The notes: a model not told the origin generated them from the sequence alone. Counted from the stretch's first letter, positions 1 through 6,441 are shown. The stretch is 26,934 nucleotides of DNA from JBKPIY01 sp046730475 (GCA_046730475.1 JBKPIY010000027.1:1-26934); one strand, 5' to 3'. Made by a program: numbers and translations.

Positions 1-9
1 TGTTCTGCC

Positions 10-106
10 GAGCGAAAACCGAGCATGGCAAGGACGCAGGGAGGCCGCATAGCTGTGCGCTATGCGGCCGACCGAGGACGCAGCCAGGCGAAGGTTTGCA
101 GCCGGC
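10..106 (+). repeat. Dispersed hairpin repeat, copy A
   Basis: This roughly 97-nt block is repeated in reverse orientation at 2501-2595. Its core is a perfect 11-bp inverted repeat (43-53 with 59-69, arm GGCCGCATAGC) around the loop TGTGC. The 33-nt left flank (10-42) matches copy B at 27 of 33 positions and the 37-nt right flank (70-106) at about 29 of 37, with no gaps; only the loop length differs (5 versus 3 nt). One stem pair, 44/68, is G-C here and C-G in copy B, a compensatory change. GGACGCAG occurs on both sides of the stem (32-39, 76-83). It may extend to the window edge, where similarity fades. It lies just past the 3' end of the plsC gene, so it could form at the end of that transcript. 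No ORF explains it. Role unknown. Confidence 0.8.
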
Positions 107-136
107 AGGACGCGGGCGTACTTGTGGACGGGACCA

Positions 137-928
137 CTAGGAGGAGCGTGGGCTGACGTCGCCCGGCTCGGCGCTGGGGACGCGCTCCTTCAGCGCCTTC
201 AGCACCCCGCGGCGGCCCTGCTCCTCGAGGGCGACGTACATCTTCCGGACTTCGTCGAAGACCCGGTTGGCGACCTCGAGCTGCTGCTCGCGGCTGGGGT
301 CGGCGACCACCGGGAAGGTGAGGGGCTCGCCGTACTGGATCGTCACCTTGGGGAATTGGAGGCGGCGCCAGCCGCGAACCCGGGCCGATCCGTGGATCGC
401 GCACGGAACCACGGGGGCCCCGGACTGGAGCGCGAGCTCGCCAACCCCGCGCTTGGGCTCGCCGAGGTCCCCGGTCCGCGAGCGGCCGCCCTCCGCGTAC
501 ATCAGGATCGCGCCGCCGCGCTCGAGGATCGCGTGACCGGTCTTGAACGCCTCCTCGTCGTGGTGGCCGCGGCGTACCGGGAAGACGCCGCCGTGCTTGA
601 AGGTGAAGGTGATGATCGGGTTGGTGAAGAGCTGGGACTTGGCCATGAACTGGACCTTGCGCCGGACGTAGACCGCGGCGAAGAAATGATCCATCTGGCT
701 GAAGTGGTTGGGGGTGACGATCACCGGGCCGCTCAGGGGGATGTTCTCGAGCCCGATCGCCCTCGCCCGGAAGATCAGGATCGTGGGCAGGGTGAGGATC
801 ACCCGGACGAAGTCGTAGGTCCAGCCGATGCCCTTGCGGGCGCGCCGGTGGAACTGGGTGAAGTGCTCGGCGGGTCGCGGGTCCTTGTAGACCTGCGGCT
901 TCATGTCGCGGGGATTGACCTTTACCAC
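137..928 (-). CDS. plsC: 1-acyl-sn-glycerol-3-phosphate acyltransferase (PlsC family)
   Basis: Transfers an acyl chain to lysophosphatidic acid (or a related acceptor) at the inner membrane face, making phosphatidic acid for phospholipids. The 263-residue protein has the family blocks in order: NHFSQMD (H75 and D80 of the HX4D catalytic motif), FPVRR at about 116-120, and EGGRS at 146-150, which binds the glycerol phosphate. A hydrophobic stretch at about 48-60 precedes the catalytic motif and may anchor it. The start is GTG, 6 nt after a TAGAGA hexamer (935-940, minus); an internal ATG at 904 is the alternative. It follows glpK by 31 nt on the same strand, so co-transcription is plausible, and the two steps (glycerol phosphorylation, acylation of glycerol phosphate) fit together. 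The acyltransferase superfamily is clear; the exact acceptor is inferred. Confidence 0.88.
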   Translation of the reverse strand: MVKVNPRDMKPQVYKDPRPAEHFTQFHRRARKGIGWTYDFVRVILTLPTILIFRARAIGLENIPLSGPVIVTPNHFSQMDHFFAAVYVRRKVQFMAKSQLFTNPIITFTFKHGGVFPVRRGHHDEEAFKTGHAILERGGAILMYAEGGRSRTGDLGEPKRGVGELALQSGAPVVPCAIHGSARVRGWRRLQFPKVTIQYGEPLTFPVVADPSREQQLEVANRVFDEVRKMYVALEEQGRRGVLKALKERVPSAEPGDVSPRSS

Positions 929-959
929 CGTTGATCTCTAACCGGCATCCGGGAACCGG

Positions 960-2405
960 TTACGCCCACCGCAGGGAGCGATCGAGCGCCTCGTGCCAGC
1001 GCCCGAGCAGTCGCTGGCGCTCGTCCTTGCCCATCCGAGGCTCGTACCGCGCGCGCTCGCGCCACATGTCACGAACCTCCTCGCCCGTCCAGGTGCCGGT
1101 GGCGATGCCGGCCAGAAAGGCAGCCCCGAGGGCCGTGGTCTCGGCCACCTCGGGCACGATCACTGGCACGCCGAGGACATCCGCCTGGAACTGCATCAGC
1201 CAGCGGTTGGCGACCCCGCCCCCGTCGGCCTTGAGCGAGGGGACCCGGGCGCCGGCCACCCGTTCCTGGGCGGTGACCGCGTCGACCGTCTGGTAGGCGA
1301 TCGCCTCCAGGGCGGCCCGGGCGAGGTGGGCCCGGCCGGCGCCCCGGGTTAGCCCGACGATCGTGCCGCGCGCGTATGGATCCCAGTGGGGCGAGCCGAG
1401 CCCGGTGAGCGCGGGGACGAAGTAGACGTCGTCGTTGGAGTCGAGCGAAGCGGCGAGGGCCTCGCTCTCGGCGGCGTCGGAGATGATTCCGAGCCCGTCG
1501 CGCAGCCACTGGACCGCGGCGCCGGTTACGAATACCGCCGCCTCGAGCGCGTAGGCGACCTCGCCGCCGAGACCGCATGCGATCGTCGTCAGGAGGCCCT
1601 CGCCGGGGTCGGGGGGCTCGGCCCCTGCGTTGAGGAGGACGAAGCTGCCGGTGCCGTAGGTGTTCTTGGTCTCGCCGGGTGAGTGGCAGGCCTGGCCGAA
1701 AAGCGCCGCCTGCTGGTCGCCGGCGATTCCCGCCACCGGGACGTCGCCGCCGAACTCGGAGGTCGTCCCGTAGAGCTCGCAGGAGCTGACGGGCTCGGGC
1801 AGCCTCGCCGGCTCGACTCCGAGGAGCTCGCACAGCTCTGGGTCCCAGCGGAGCTCGCGGATGTCGAACAGCATCGTTCGCGACGCGTTCGAATAGTCGG
1901 TCAGATGGCGGCCGGTGAGCTTGAAGGCGAGCCACGAGTCGACCGTTCCGAATACCGCGCCCTCGGGGACCCCGCCCTCGCGGATCAGCCACTCGAGCTT
2001 CGTGCCGGAGAAGTAGGGGTCGATCACAAGCCCCGTGCGGGTGCGGATCAGCTCCTCGTGGCCGCCCTCGCGGAGCTCTTCGCAGCGGGCGGCTGTGCGG
2101 CGATCCTGCCACACGAGCGCGCGGTGGACGGGCTCGCCGGTGCTGGGGTCCCAGGCGACCACCGTCTCGCGCTGGTTGGTGATCCCGATCCCCCGGAGCT
2201 GCGAGCCGGTCACCCCCGCGTCCGAGAGCGCCCCGACCGAGACCTTCCGGGTCACCTCCCAGATCTCGGCGGCGTCGTGCTCAACCCACCCCGGCCGGGG
2301 GAAATGCTGCTCGAACTCACGGTAGGCGCGGCCGGCGGGTCGGCCCTCCTCGTCGAAGACGATGCAGGTGGTCCCCGTCGTCCCCTGGTCGATCGCCAGG
2401 ATCAT
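960..2405 (-). CDS. glpK: Glycerol kinase
   Basis: Phosphorylates glycerol with ATP to sn-glycerol 3-phosphate in the cytoplasm. The 481-residue protein is a full FGGY kinase: it opens with the ATPase phosphate-binding segment AIDQGTTGTT, contains the glycerol-site region GWVEHDAAEIW and ITNQRET, and in the C-terminal domain GTGSFVLLN, GLGSPHWDP and the ADGGG nucleotide loop. An upstream extension of the frame to 2489 exists, but the ATG at 2405 matches the usual family N-terminus and lies 7 nt after a TAGCCT hexamer, the spacing seen for other starts here. A GGGAG-preceded 16-codon ORF (2466-2416) ends 10 nt before this start. The downstream neighbour is plsC, suggesting that glycerol is channelled to membrane lipid. 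The family assignment is secure. Confidence 0.95.
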   Translation of the reverse strand: MILAIDQGTTGTTCIVFDEEGRPAGRAYREFEQHFPRPGWVEHDAAEIWEVTRKVSVGALSDAGVTGSQLRGIGITNQRETVVAWDPSTGEPVHRALVWQDRRTAARCEELREGGHEELIRTRTGLVIDPYFSGTKLEWLIREGGVPEGAVFGTVDSWLAFKLTGRHLTDYSNASRTMLFDIRELRWDPELCELLGVEPARLPEPVSSCELYGTTSEFGGDVPVAGIAGDQQAALFGQACHSPGETKNTYGTGSFVLLNAGAEPPDPGEGLLTTIACGLGGEVAYALEAAVFVTGAAVQWLRDGLGIISDAAESEALAASLDSNDDVYFVPALTGLGSPHWDPYARGTIVGLTRGAGRAHLARAALEAIAYQTVDAVTAQERVAGARVPSLKADGGGVANRWLMQFQADVLGVPVIVPEVAETTALGAAFLAGIATGTWTGEEVRDMWRERARYEPRMGKDERQRLLGRWHEALDRSLRWA

Positions 2406-2412
2406 CGGCGGC

Positions 2413-2418
2413 AGGCTA
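2413..2418 (-). promoter_or_regulatory. Putative -10 box of glpK (TAGCCT)
   Basis: TAGCCT on the minus strand ends 7 nt before the glpK ATG, so the transcript would begin at or next to the start codon. The TAG also serves as the stop of the small ORF 2466-2416, so the two readings compete. No clear -35 hexamer is seen. Confidence 0.45.
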
Positions 2419-2466
2419 TCCATGCGGGACGCTCGGGCGACCGCTGCGGATATTGTCCCGCGCCAT
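2416..2466 (-). CDS. Possible 16-codon leader ORF before glpK
   Basis: An ATG preceded by GGGAG with 6-nt spacing opens a 16-codon frame (MARDNIRSGRPSVPHG) that ends 10 nt before the glpK start. The ribosome site is better than anything in front of glpK itself. It could be a leader peptide for glpK or a chance ORF in GC-rich DNA. It resembles no attenuator peptide I know. Confidence 0.25.
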   Translation of the reverse strand: MARDNIRSGRPSVPHG

Positions 2467-2500
2467 GAAGTGCTCCCCCCCGCAACCACCGCCGCGCTTG

Positions 2501-2595
2501 GGCGGCTGCGAATCGGCGCCTGGCGTCGTCCTCAGTCGCCCGCATAGCGCCGCTATGCGGGCTCCCTGCGTCCGAGCCACGCTTGATTCTCGCTC
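2501..2595 (-). repeat. Dispersed hairpin repeat, copy B (inverted)
   Basis: This is the second copy of the 10-106 element, in the opposite orientation. Its core is a perfect palindrome, 2538-2549 with 2551-2562 around a single central base, giving 11-12 bp of stem. Read on the minus strand the stem arm is GCCCGCATAGC, differing from copy A at the second pair on both sides. Flanking blocks such as GGACGCAGGGA and GAGGACG..GCCAGGCG are shared. It fills most of the gap between glpK and the biotinyl-domain gene and would lie upstream of both, unlike copy A, which lies at a gene end. Confidence 0.8.
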
Positions 2596-2616
2596 GCCAC
2601 GACGCTGGTCACGACG

Positions 2617-2832
2617 GTGAGCACTGACGTCGAGGCGCACATCACCGGGACCGTCTGGAAGATCGAGGTCGAGGTCGGTGACCGGGTGGATGAAGGCGAC
2701 ACCGTCGTCATCCTCGAGTCGATGAAGATGGAGATGCCGGTCGAGGCCGAGGACCCCGGCACGGTCGCGGAGATCCGCTGCGAGGAGGGCCAGTCGGTCT
2801 CCGAGGGAGACGTCCTGGTCATCCTCGAATAG
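2617..2832 (+). CDS. Free-standing biotin carboxyl carrier domain
   Basis: A 71-residue protein that is essentially one biotinyl/lipoyl domain. The biotin attachment sequence ESMKMEMP puts the acceptor lysine at K37, mid-domain, with the usual GD turns on both sides (VGDRVDEGD near 21-28, EGDVLVI at the end). Biotin protein ligase would attach biotin there, and the domain would carry CO2 for an acyl-CoA carboxylase whose other subunits are not in the window. The Pro/Ala-rich linker and N-terminal region of full AccB proteins are absent. The start is GTG with no Shine-Dalgarno; a stop lies in frame at 2584, so little more can be added upstream. It is followed after 52 nt by the enoyl-CoA hydratase, and the biotin synthesis genes lie 4 kb away. 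Confidence 0.88.
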   Translation: MSTDVEAHITGTVWKIEVEVGDRVDEGDTVVILESMKMEMPVEAEDPGTVAEIRCEEGQSVSEGDVLVILE

Positions 2833-2840
2833 GAGCGAAT

Positions 2841-2888
2841 ATGACCCCGACGCGGTCCCCGAAGGGAAGCCGAGGAGGCGCCCCTTGA
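2841..2888 (+). CDS. Possible 15-codon leader ORF coupled to the enoyl-CoA hydratase
   Basis: The GGAG overlapping the previous gene's stop is placed 5 nt before an ATG. This opens a 15-codon frame (MTPTRSPKGSRGGAP) whose TGA overlaps the TTG start of the next gene. The next gene has its own GAGGAGG. The arrangement is typical of translational coupling, but the peptide may have no function of its own. Confidence 0.35.
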   Translation: MTPTRSPKGSRGGAP

Positions 2889-3685
2889 GGTTGGCCGGTG
2901 GGAAGCTCACCCTCGACGAGCCGGCGGAGGCGGTCGCCCGCCTGACGCTCTCGCGTCCCGCGTCGCGGAACGCGCTCGACCACGAGCTTCTCGACGGCCT
3001 CGCCAAGGCGATCGCGGACCTCGACCGCGGCATCGATGTCCGCTGCGTCGTCATCACGGGCGCCGGGGCGGCGTTCTCGGCCGGCTATGACATCGCCGGG
3101 ATTCCGGACGAGAGCTTCGAGCGCGACGCCGAGTCCCTGGTCGGCCACCCGTTCCACACCGCCCTCGAAACGGTCGCCTCACACCCGTGGCCGGTGATCG
3201 CCGCGATCAACGGGCACGCCCTCGGCGGCGGGCTGGAGCTGGCCCTTGCCTGCGACCTGCGGATCTGCGCCCGGGGGGCGAACCTCGGGATGCCACCCGC
3301 GAAGCTGGGGCTGATCTATGGCCACACCGGTCTCCAGCGCTTCATCGACGCGATCGGCGTCCCCCGCACCAAGGAGCTCTTCCTCGTCGGCCGCAGCCTG
3401 AGCGCCGAGCACGCCGAGGAGATCGGCCTCGTCAACGAGATCGTCGACGATGCCGAGCTCGACAGTGCCGCTCTCGAGCTGGCGGCCGAGGTCGCGGCCC
3501 ACGCCCCTCTGTCGATGCGTGGGAACAAGCGGGCGATCGATACTCTCAACGCCTTCGCTCGCCTCACCCCCGAGCAGGAGCGTGAGCTGATCGAGCTTCG
3601 CAGGTCTTGCTTCGGCTCCGAGGACTTCCGCGAGGGGATCCGCGCCTTCGCCGAGAAGCGCAAGCCCAGATGGCGGGGGAGGTAG
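2885..3685 (+). CDS. Enoyl-CoA hydratase/isomerase family protein
   Basis: A 266-residue crotonase-fold enzyme acting on acyl-CoA thioesters, probably hydrating 2-enoyl-CoA in fatty acid or amino acid breakdown. Seen in order: LSRPASRNALD, the first CoA-binding and oxyanion segment AFSAGYDI, the second oxyanion segment INGHALGGGLELALACDLRI, and PPAKLGL followed by a C-terminal helical tail. A catalytic-glutamate position is suggested by PPAKLGLIYGHTGLQR, but the exact residues are not certain, so hydratase versus isomerase is left open. The start is TTG with GAGGAGG 6 nt upstream (2872-2878); it overlaps the stop of a 15-codon ORF. It forms an apparent operon with the biotinyl domain gene. 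Confidence 0.9.
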   Translation: MRLAGGKLTLDEPAEAVARLTLSRPASRNALDHELLDGLAKAIADLDRGIDVRCVVITGAGAAFSAGYDIAGIPDESFERDAESLVGHPFHTALETVASHPWPVIAAINGHALGGGLELALACDLRICARGANLGMPPAKLGLIYGHTGLQRFIDAIGVPRTKELFLVGRSLSAEHAEEIGLVNEIVDDAELDSAALELAAEVAAHAPLSMRGNKRAIDTLNAFARLTPEQERELIELRRSCFGSEDFREGIRAFAEKRKPRWRGR

Positions 3686-3794
3686 CGTTCGGACCGGGGC
3701 GAGCAGCTCGGGCGCGGGCCCCGTTCTGGCCCGGCGTACGATCCGTGGCTGAGATCCAGGCACCCGGATCGCCGCGCCCGACCCGTTTAGGGCG

Positions 3795-3800
3795 TATCTT
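3795..3800 (+). promoter_or_regulatory. Putative -10 box of the sigma factor gene (TATCTT)
   Basis: TATCTT lies 10 nt before an in-frame GTG (3811) and 22 nt before the preferred ATG (3823), which has GAGG just upstream. The 137-nt gap 3686-3822 holds nothing else that I recognise. Confidence 0.35.
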
Positions 3801-3822
3801 CGACGGGCAAGTGGCTGAGGAA

Positions 3823-4893
3823 ATGGACCAGACGACCCTTGAGCTCGGCCCGGAGGTCGAGGAGCGCCTGGCGGGCCTGATCGAGCGCGGGCGCGAGATC
3901 GACTGCGTCGAGCTCTCGGAGGTTGACGCCCTCGTGCAGGAACTCGGCCTCAGCGATGAGCAGTCGGAGGCGCTCCACGAACGGGTCGAGGCGGCGGGGC
4001 TTCCCCTGCGCGACGACTGCGGCCGCGATGCCGCCCAGGCCGGCTACCGGAACGCGGAGCTCGCCGAGCAGACCACCGACGCTCTCCAGCTCTTCTTCAA
4101 CGAGGTCCGCCGCCACCCGCTCCTCACCAAGGAGGAGGAGGTCGAGCTCGCTCAGGCAATCGAGCGTGGCGATCTAGAGGCGAAGGAGCGCCTGATCAAC
4201 TCCAATCTGCGCCTGGTGGTCTCCAACGCCCGCCGCTACATGCGCCAGGACCTGAACCTGCTCGACCTGATCCAGGAGGGGATCCTCGGGCTGATCCGGG
4301 CTACCGAGAAGTTCGATTGGCGAAAGGGCTACAAGTTCTCCACCTACGCCACCTTCTGGATCCGCCAGGCGATCCAGCGAGCGCTGGAGAACAAGGAGCG
4401 CACGATCCGGGTCCCCAACCAGATCGCCCAGCGTGAGCGCAAGGTGATGCGGATCGAGCGCGAGCTGGCGGCCAAGCTCGGCCGCGACCCGACGATCGAG
4501 GAGATCGCCGAGGCGGCCGAGCTCACGCCGGACCAGGTCGACGAGGTGCGCAATCTGAACCGGGTGGTGACCAGCCTCGACCGCCCCGTCGGCTCCGAGG
4601 AGGAGACGGCGCTCGGCGAGCTGATCCCGGACGAGGACCGGGCCGGCCCCGCCGAGGAGGTCCAGGTCAGCCTCCGCGACCAGACCCTCCGCAACGCGGT
4701 GATGGAGCTTCCCGCCGCCGAGCGGCAGGTGATCCAGCTTCGCTACGGGATCAACGGCGACGAGCCGACGCCCCTGCGCGAGACCAGCCGCCGCCTGGAG
4801 ATGAGGCAGGCCGAGGTCCGCGACCTCGAGGCCAAGGCCCTGGAGCGCCTCGCCCGGCTCCGCGAGGTCGAATCCCTTCGCGACGCGGCCTGA
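3823..4893 (+). CDS. RNA polymerase sigma-70 factor, RpoD-like with altered -35 helix
   Basis: A 356-residue group 1/2-type sigma factor that directs RNA polymerase to promoters. An acidic N-terminal block (about 10-65) resembles region 1.1 of primary sigma factors. Region 1.2 begins near DALQLFFNEVRRHPLLT (86-102). Region 2 includes NLRLVVSNARRY, DLIQEGILGLIRA and KFSTYATFWIRQAIQRAL, and regions 3 and 4 follow. In region 4.2 the helix that reads TRERIRQIE in E. coli RpoD is RQAEVRDLE (about 328-336): the residues matching R584 and E585 are Q and A, while R588 is kept. In region 2.4 the first of the WW pair is F. This suggests a paralogue with changed -35 specificity. The start is ATG with GAGG close by; the GTG at 3811 is possible. 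It stands alone with its own promoter. Confidence 0.9.
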   Translation: MDQTTLELGPEVEERLAGLIERGREIDCVELSEVDALVQELGLSDEQSEALHERVEAAGLPLRDDCGRDAAQAGYRNAELAEQTTDALQLFFNEVRRHPLLTKEEEVELAQAIERGDLEAKERLINSNLRLVVSNARRYMRQDLNLLDLIQEGILGLIRATEKFDWRKGYKFSTYATFWIRQAIQRALENKERTIRVPNQIAQRERKVMRIERELAAKLGRDPTIEEIAEAAELTPDQVDEVRNLNRVVTSLDRPVGSEEETALGELIPDEDRAGPAEEVQVSLRDQTLRNAVMELPAAERQVIQLRYGINGDEPTPLRETSRRLEMRQAEVRDLEAKALERLARLREVESLRDAA

Positions 4894-4899
4894 TCGGCG

Positions 4900-4905
4900 T
4901 AGCCT
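4900..4905 (+). promoter_or_regulatory. Putative leaderless -10 box (TAGCCT) of the MmcQ/YjbR gene
   Basis: TAGCCT ends 6 nt before the ATG at 4912, which would place the transcript start exactly at the A of ATG. No Shine-Dalgarno is present. Confidence 0.5.
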
Positions 4906-4911
4906 CGGGCC

Positions 4912-5412
4912 ATGCCCCCGAGGCGTGGCGCCGGCGGAACCCTCCTCGATCGCGTTCGCATCCTCTGCTTCGCCCTGCCGGAAGCGTTTGAGCTCGAGGC
5001 CTGGGGTCATCCGACCTTCCGGGTGGGGGGCGGCCGGGGAAGGATTTTCTGCACCGCCGCCACTGACGGCTCCTCGCTCACCGTGAAGGCCGATCCCGAG
5101 GAGCGAGAAGCGCTCCTCGCTCAGGGCGATCCGTTCTTCATGCCGCCCTACGTTGGAACCAGGGGCTGGATCGGCATCCGCGCCGACCATCCGGGTACCG
5201 ACTGGGAGGAGATCGCTGAGCTGATCGCCACCAGCTACTGCCTGATCGCCCCCAAGCGCCTCGCCCGCGAGGTCACCCGCCCGCCGTCGCTCGATGCCTC
5301 AGGGTCGGATCAGCCGCCCAGCGAGCCGCGCAAATCCAGCACCCGCGCCGCCGAGGCCTCGGCGCGGTCGCGGGGGAGGACCCCGGCGGCGAGGGCGCGG
5401 CGAAGGGCGTGA
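4912..5412 (+). CDS. MmcQ/YjbR family protein
   Basis: A 166-residue cytoplasmic protein whose first ~120 residues match the MmcQ/YjbR (CyaY-like fold) family: LPEAFELEAWGHPTFRV, SLTVKADPEE, and the PPYVGTRGWIGIRAD block with DWEEIAELIATSY near the end. Members are often described as DNA-binding, but their function is not established. Beyond about residue 125 the sequence becomes Ser/Pro/Arg-rich. Its last 34 codons and stop run antisense through the 3' end of the GH3 gene (5310-5412), so the tail probably arose by extension into the neighbour and not from domain sequence. The start is supported by the hexamer 6 nt upstream. Confidence 0.82.
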   Translation: MPPRRGAGGTLLDRVRILCFALPEAFELEAWGHPTFRVGGGRGRIFCTAATDGSSLTVKADPEEREALLAQGDPFFMPPYVGTRGWIGIRADHPGTDWEEIAELIATSYCLIAPKRLAREVTRPPSLDASGSDQPPSEPRKSSTRAAEASARSRGRTPAARARRRA

Positions 5413-6398
5413 GAGGCCCTCGCGGCCTCGCCCAAGTCGCCGAAGAGGAGGAGATCGGTGCCGGCTTGGGCGCCGCGGACGGCGACCTTGGCGGTGCTCC
5501 CGATAGCGGCAGCCGCCGGGGTTCCGAGCGCGTCGCTGACCGAGACGCCCTTGAAGCCAAGTCGTCCGCGGAGCTCGCGCGTCGCGATCGCCTTGGACAG
5601 GGCGGCGGGGCCGGGGCCGAGGGCGGGGTAGCTCGCCATGCTCAGCATCACCAGGGAGCCGCCGCCGGCGATGTAGCGCTCGTAGGGCCGCTCGTCGACC
5701 TCCCGCAGGATGCGCCGCGAGAGGCGCACCTTCACCGGCTGCTCGTCGGTCGAGCGGCGGGCGGAGCCGAGGCCGGGGAAGTGCTTGGCGGCGGCGATGC
5801 CCGCTCCCTGCATCGCCTTGGCGAAGGCGGTCCCCACCTTTGCGACGAGCCCCGGCTTGCGGCCGAAGGAGCGCCTCTCGGCGGCGATGAACCCACCGGG
5901 GCGGGCGACGTCCAGGACCGGGGCGAGGTTGACGTTCACCCCCATTCCGGCGAGGCTGGAACCGGTCGCCTCGCCCAGCTTGCGGGCGAAGGCGGCGCCG
6001 CGCCTTCCGACGGCGGCGGCCGAGGGCTTCGGAGGGCCGGGCAGCCTCCGCACCTGGCCGCCCTCCTGGTCGACCATCACCAGCAGCGGCTCGTCGACGG
6101 AGGCGGGCCGGGGGATCGACTGCAGCTCGTCGGTCAACCGCCGGACCTGAGCGCGGTCAACGACGTTGTCGGAGAACAGGATCACCCCACAGATGTCACC
6201 GTTGCCGATCAGCCTCCGCAGCTTCGCCGGCGGCTCGCGCCCGTCGAAGCCCGACACCACCCGCACCCCCGCCAGCTCCCTATTGCTGAGCTGGGTGGCC
6301 GCCGCCGAGGTGTCCACGCGAGCCGCGTCGCCGGCGGGCGAGCCGAGGGCGGCGACGACCGCCGCGAACGCGACCGCGACTCGTCCCTGGCTGTTCAT
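5310..6398 (-). CDS. Secreted glycoside hydrolase family 3 protein (NagZ-like, atypical)
   Basis: A 362-residue protein with an N-terminal signal-like segment (hydrophobic about 8-20, then Ala-rich) and a GH3 catalytic barrel. MVDQEGGQVRRL, NVNLAPVLDV and KHFPGLG (K205-H206) are the substrate-loop motifs, and the nucleophile is probably D289 in SVSDAL. Family members cleave beta-N-acetylglucosamine from peptidoglycan fragments. In canonical NagZ a D-S-H triplet follows the KHFPGHG loop and supplies the acid/base dyad; here the equivalent stretch reads SARRSTDEQP, without His, and the loop has L instead of H. Function or substrate may therefore differ. The start ATG lies 8 nt after TACGGT on the minus strand. 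It is divergent from bioB and overlaps the MmcQ-like gene tail to tail. Confidence 0.85.
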   Translation of the reverse strand: MNSQGRVAVAFAAVVAALGSPAGDAARVDTSAAATQLSNRELAGVRVVSGFDGREPPAKLRRLIGNGDICGVILFSDNVVDRAQVRRLTDELQSIPRPASVDEPLLVMVDQEGGQVRRLPGPPKPSAAAVGRRGAAFARKLGEATGSSLAGMGVNVNLAPVLDVARPGGFIAAERRSFGRKPGLVAKVGTAFAKAMQGAGIAAAKHFPGLGSARRSTDEQPVKVRLSRRILREVDERPYERYIAGGGSLVMLSMASYPALGPGPAALSKAIATRELRGRLGFKGVSVSDALGTPAAAAIGSTAKVAVRGAQAGTDLLLFGDLGEAARASHALRRALAAGVLPRDRAEASAARVLDLRGSLGG

Positions 6399-6406
6399 GC
6401 CCCGAC

Positions 6407-6441
6407 ACCGTAGCCGCGCCGTCCGAGGCCGTTTCTAGCCT
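6407..6441. promoter_or_regulatory. Divergent promoters of the GH3 gene and bioB
   Basis: Minus strand: TACGGT (6412-6407) ends 8 nt before the GH3 ATG, a leaderless arrangement. Plus strand: TAGCCT (6436-6441) is followed by a 34-nt leader carrying GGGGGG before bioB. No BirA-, BioR- or BioQ-type palindrome was recognised between them. Confidence 0.45.

Noticed and set aside
62..934. Long plus-strand frame opposite plsC, and similar long frames opposite or inside many genes
   Set aside because: Shadows of GC-rich genes: low-complexity Arg/Gly/Pro/Asp-rich translations with no family motif, while the other strand has clear motifs.
2538..2562. Rho-independent terminator at the 2538-2562 hairpin
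   Set aside because: No T-run on either side, it sits upstream of both neighbours, and conserved flanks show it is the core of a larger repeat.
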